Below, piece by piece: positions 5,571 through 5,804 of a stretch of DNA of 5,804 bases (its first letter is position 1; the number at the start of each line of letters is the position of its first letter). Made by a program: the position numbers and the translations under genes. Under the pieces are notes generated by a model that was not told the origin of the DNA, ran no database searches, and was given only the letters and a program-made list of their open reading frames with translations. The stretch covers positions 1 through 5,804 of the forward strand of contig JAFTMU010000157.1 in the NCBI GenBank assembly GCA_017452215.1, in the 5' to 3' direction. The DNA is from Clostridia bacterium (GTDB lineage: Bacteria > Bacillota > Clostridia > Oscillospirales > CAG-272).

Positions 5571-5804
5571 TGCTCTTCTCTCCCATAAAATTTGCGCACC
5601 CGTATTCCCTGATTTCCAAGGACGGTCTTGACGTTATTCTCCTGTGCGCAAGAATAGGAGAGTGCGTAAGCGCAGCCTCTTCTCTCTTCTTTGGCATCCG
5701 CCTTTACCACCTCGGCTTGTATGGCGGCACTTGCAAGAACCCGTTGTGCCCGCAACGCCTGGGTCATGGAGCCGATTACGGCAACACACCCGTTTTGATA
5801 ACCG
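5567..5804 (-). CDS. DUF3343 putative Se/S carrier-like protein (5' end outside window)
   Basis: The visible part is 78 residues, ending at the TGA at 5569-5567. The frame stays open to the right edge with no start codon in frame between 5768 and 5804. An internal Met at 5767 exists, but starting there would delete the first strand (CVAVIGS), so the real start is almost certainly beyond the window. The shape is that of the small DUF3343 family: strand, helix (MTQALRAQRVLAS), second strand (AEVVKA), the conserved cysteine-containing motif RRGCAYALSY at visible residues 41-50, then a helix and IRVRKFY. Family members are about 80 residues and are described as putative sulfur/selenium carrier-like proteins; the motif cysteine is the likely carrier residue. 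The four-base overlap with the desulfurase gene strongly suggests that the two proteins work together, with this one perhaps receiving the persulfide. The family call is from pattern recognition and fits the neighbour. Confidence 0.8.
   Translation of the reverse strand, partial: GYQNGCVAVIGSMTQALRAQRVLASAAIQAEVVKADAKEERRGCAYALSYSCAQENNVKTVLGNQGIRVRKFYGREEQ

Noticed and set aside
4539..5588. Plus-strand open frames opposite the desulfurase gene (for example 5013-5588)
   Set aside because: They are shadows of a strongly supported enzyme gene and their translations show no family features.

Overview
The window looks like a piece of an uncultured gut-type Clostridia (Firmicutes) chromosome with roughly balanced GC. 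This is inferred from three things: the strong Gram-positive style ribosome sites and TTGACA/TATAAT-type promoters, the secreted protein with InlB/Listeria-Bacteroides-type repeats, and an intergenic space packed with short palindromic repeats. No rRNA, tRNA, CRISPR array, phage gene or transposase gene is visible. I cannot name a species.

Layout. (1) Positions 1-2337, minus strand: one large open frame that runs off the left edge. It encodes a secreted protein with a signal peptide, a tyrosine-rich helical section, a proline/acidic linker and at least three InlB-like beta repeats. (2) Positions 2338-2598: a divergent promoter region. It holds one well-formed promoter for each direction and a 24-bp palindrome lying on the -10 region of the rightward promoter. 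(3) Positions 2599-3651, plus strand: a single-gene transcription unit for a prohibitin-type SPFH/Band 7 membrane protein, closed by a textbook terminator at 3660-3703. (4) Positions 3704-4418: about 700 bases without a credible gene. They hold at least four kinds of palindromic or mobile-type repeats, including a nested element (4039-4117) whose two arms show compensatory base changes and a roughly 200-bp segment (4204-4404) with related ends. (5) Positions 4419-5804, minus strand: a two-gene operon, read right to left, of a DUF3343 putative sulfur/selenium carrier-like protein (start off the right edge) and a cysteine desulfurase-family PLP enzyme. The two genes overlap by four bases (ATGA).

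How the genes may work together. The desulfurase and the DUF3343 protein are almost certainly co-translated, and plausibly form a sulfur or selenium donor/acceptor pair. The secreted protein and the prohibitin share a divergent control region. Both act at or outside the membrane, but a functional link between them is only a hypothesis. I found no clear new defence or mobile system. The best leads are the candidate operator, the tyrosine-periodic secreted domain, the desulfurase/carrier pair and the covarying nested repeat.
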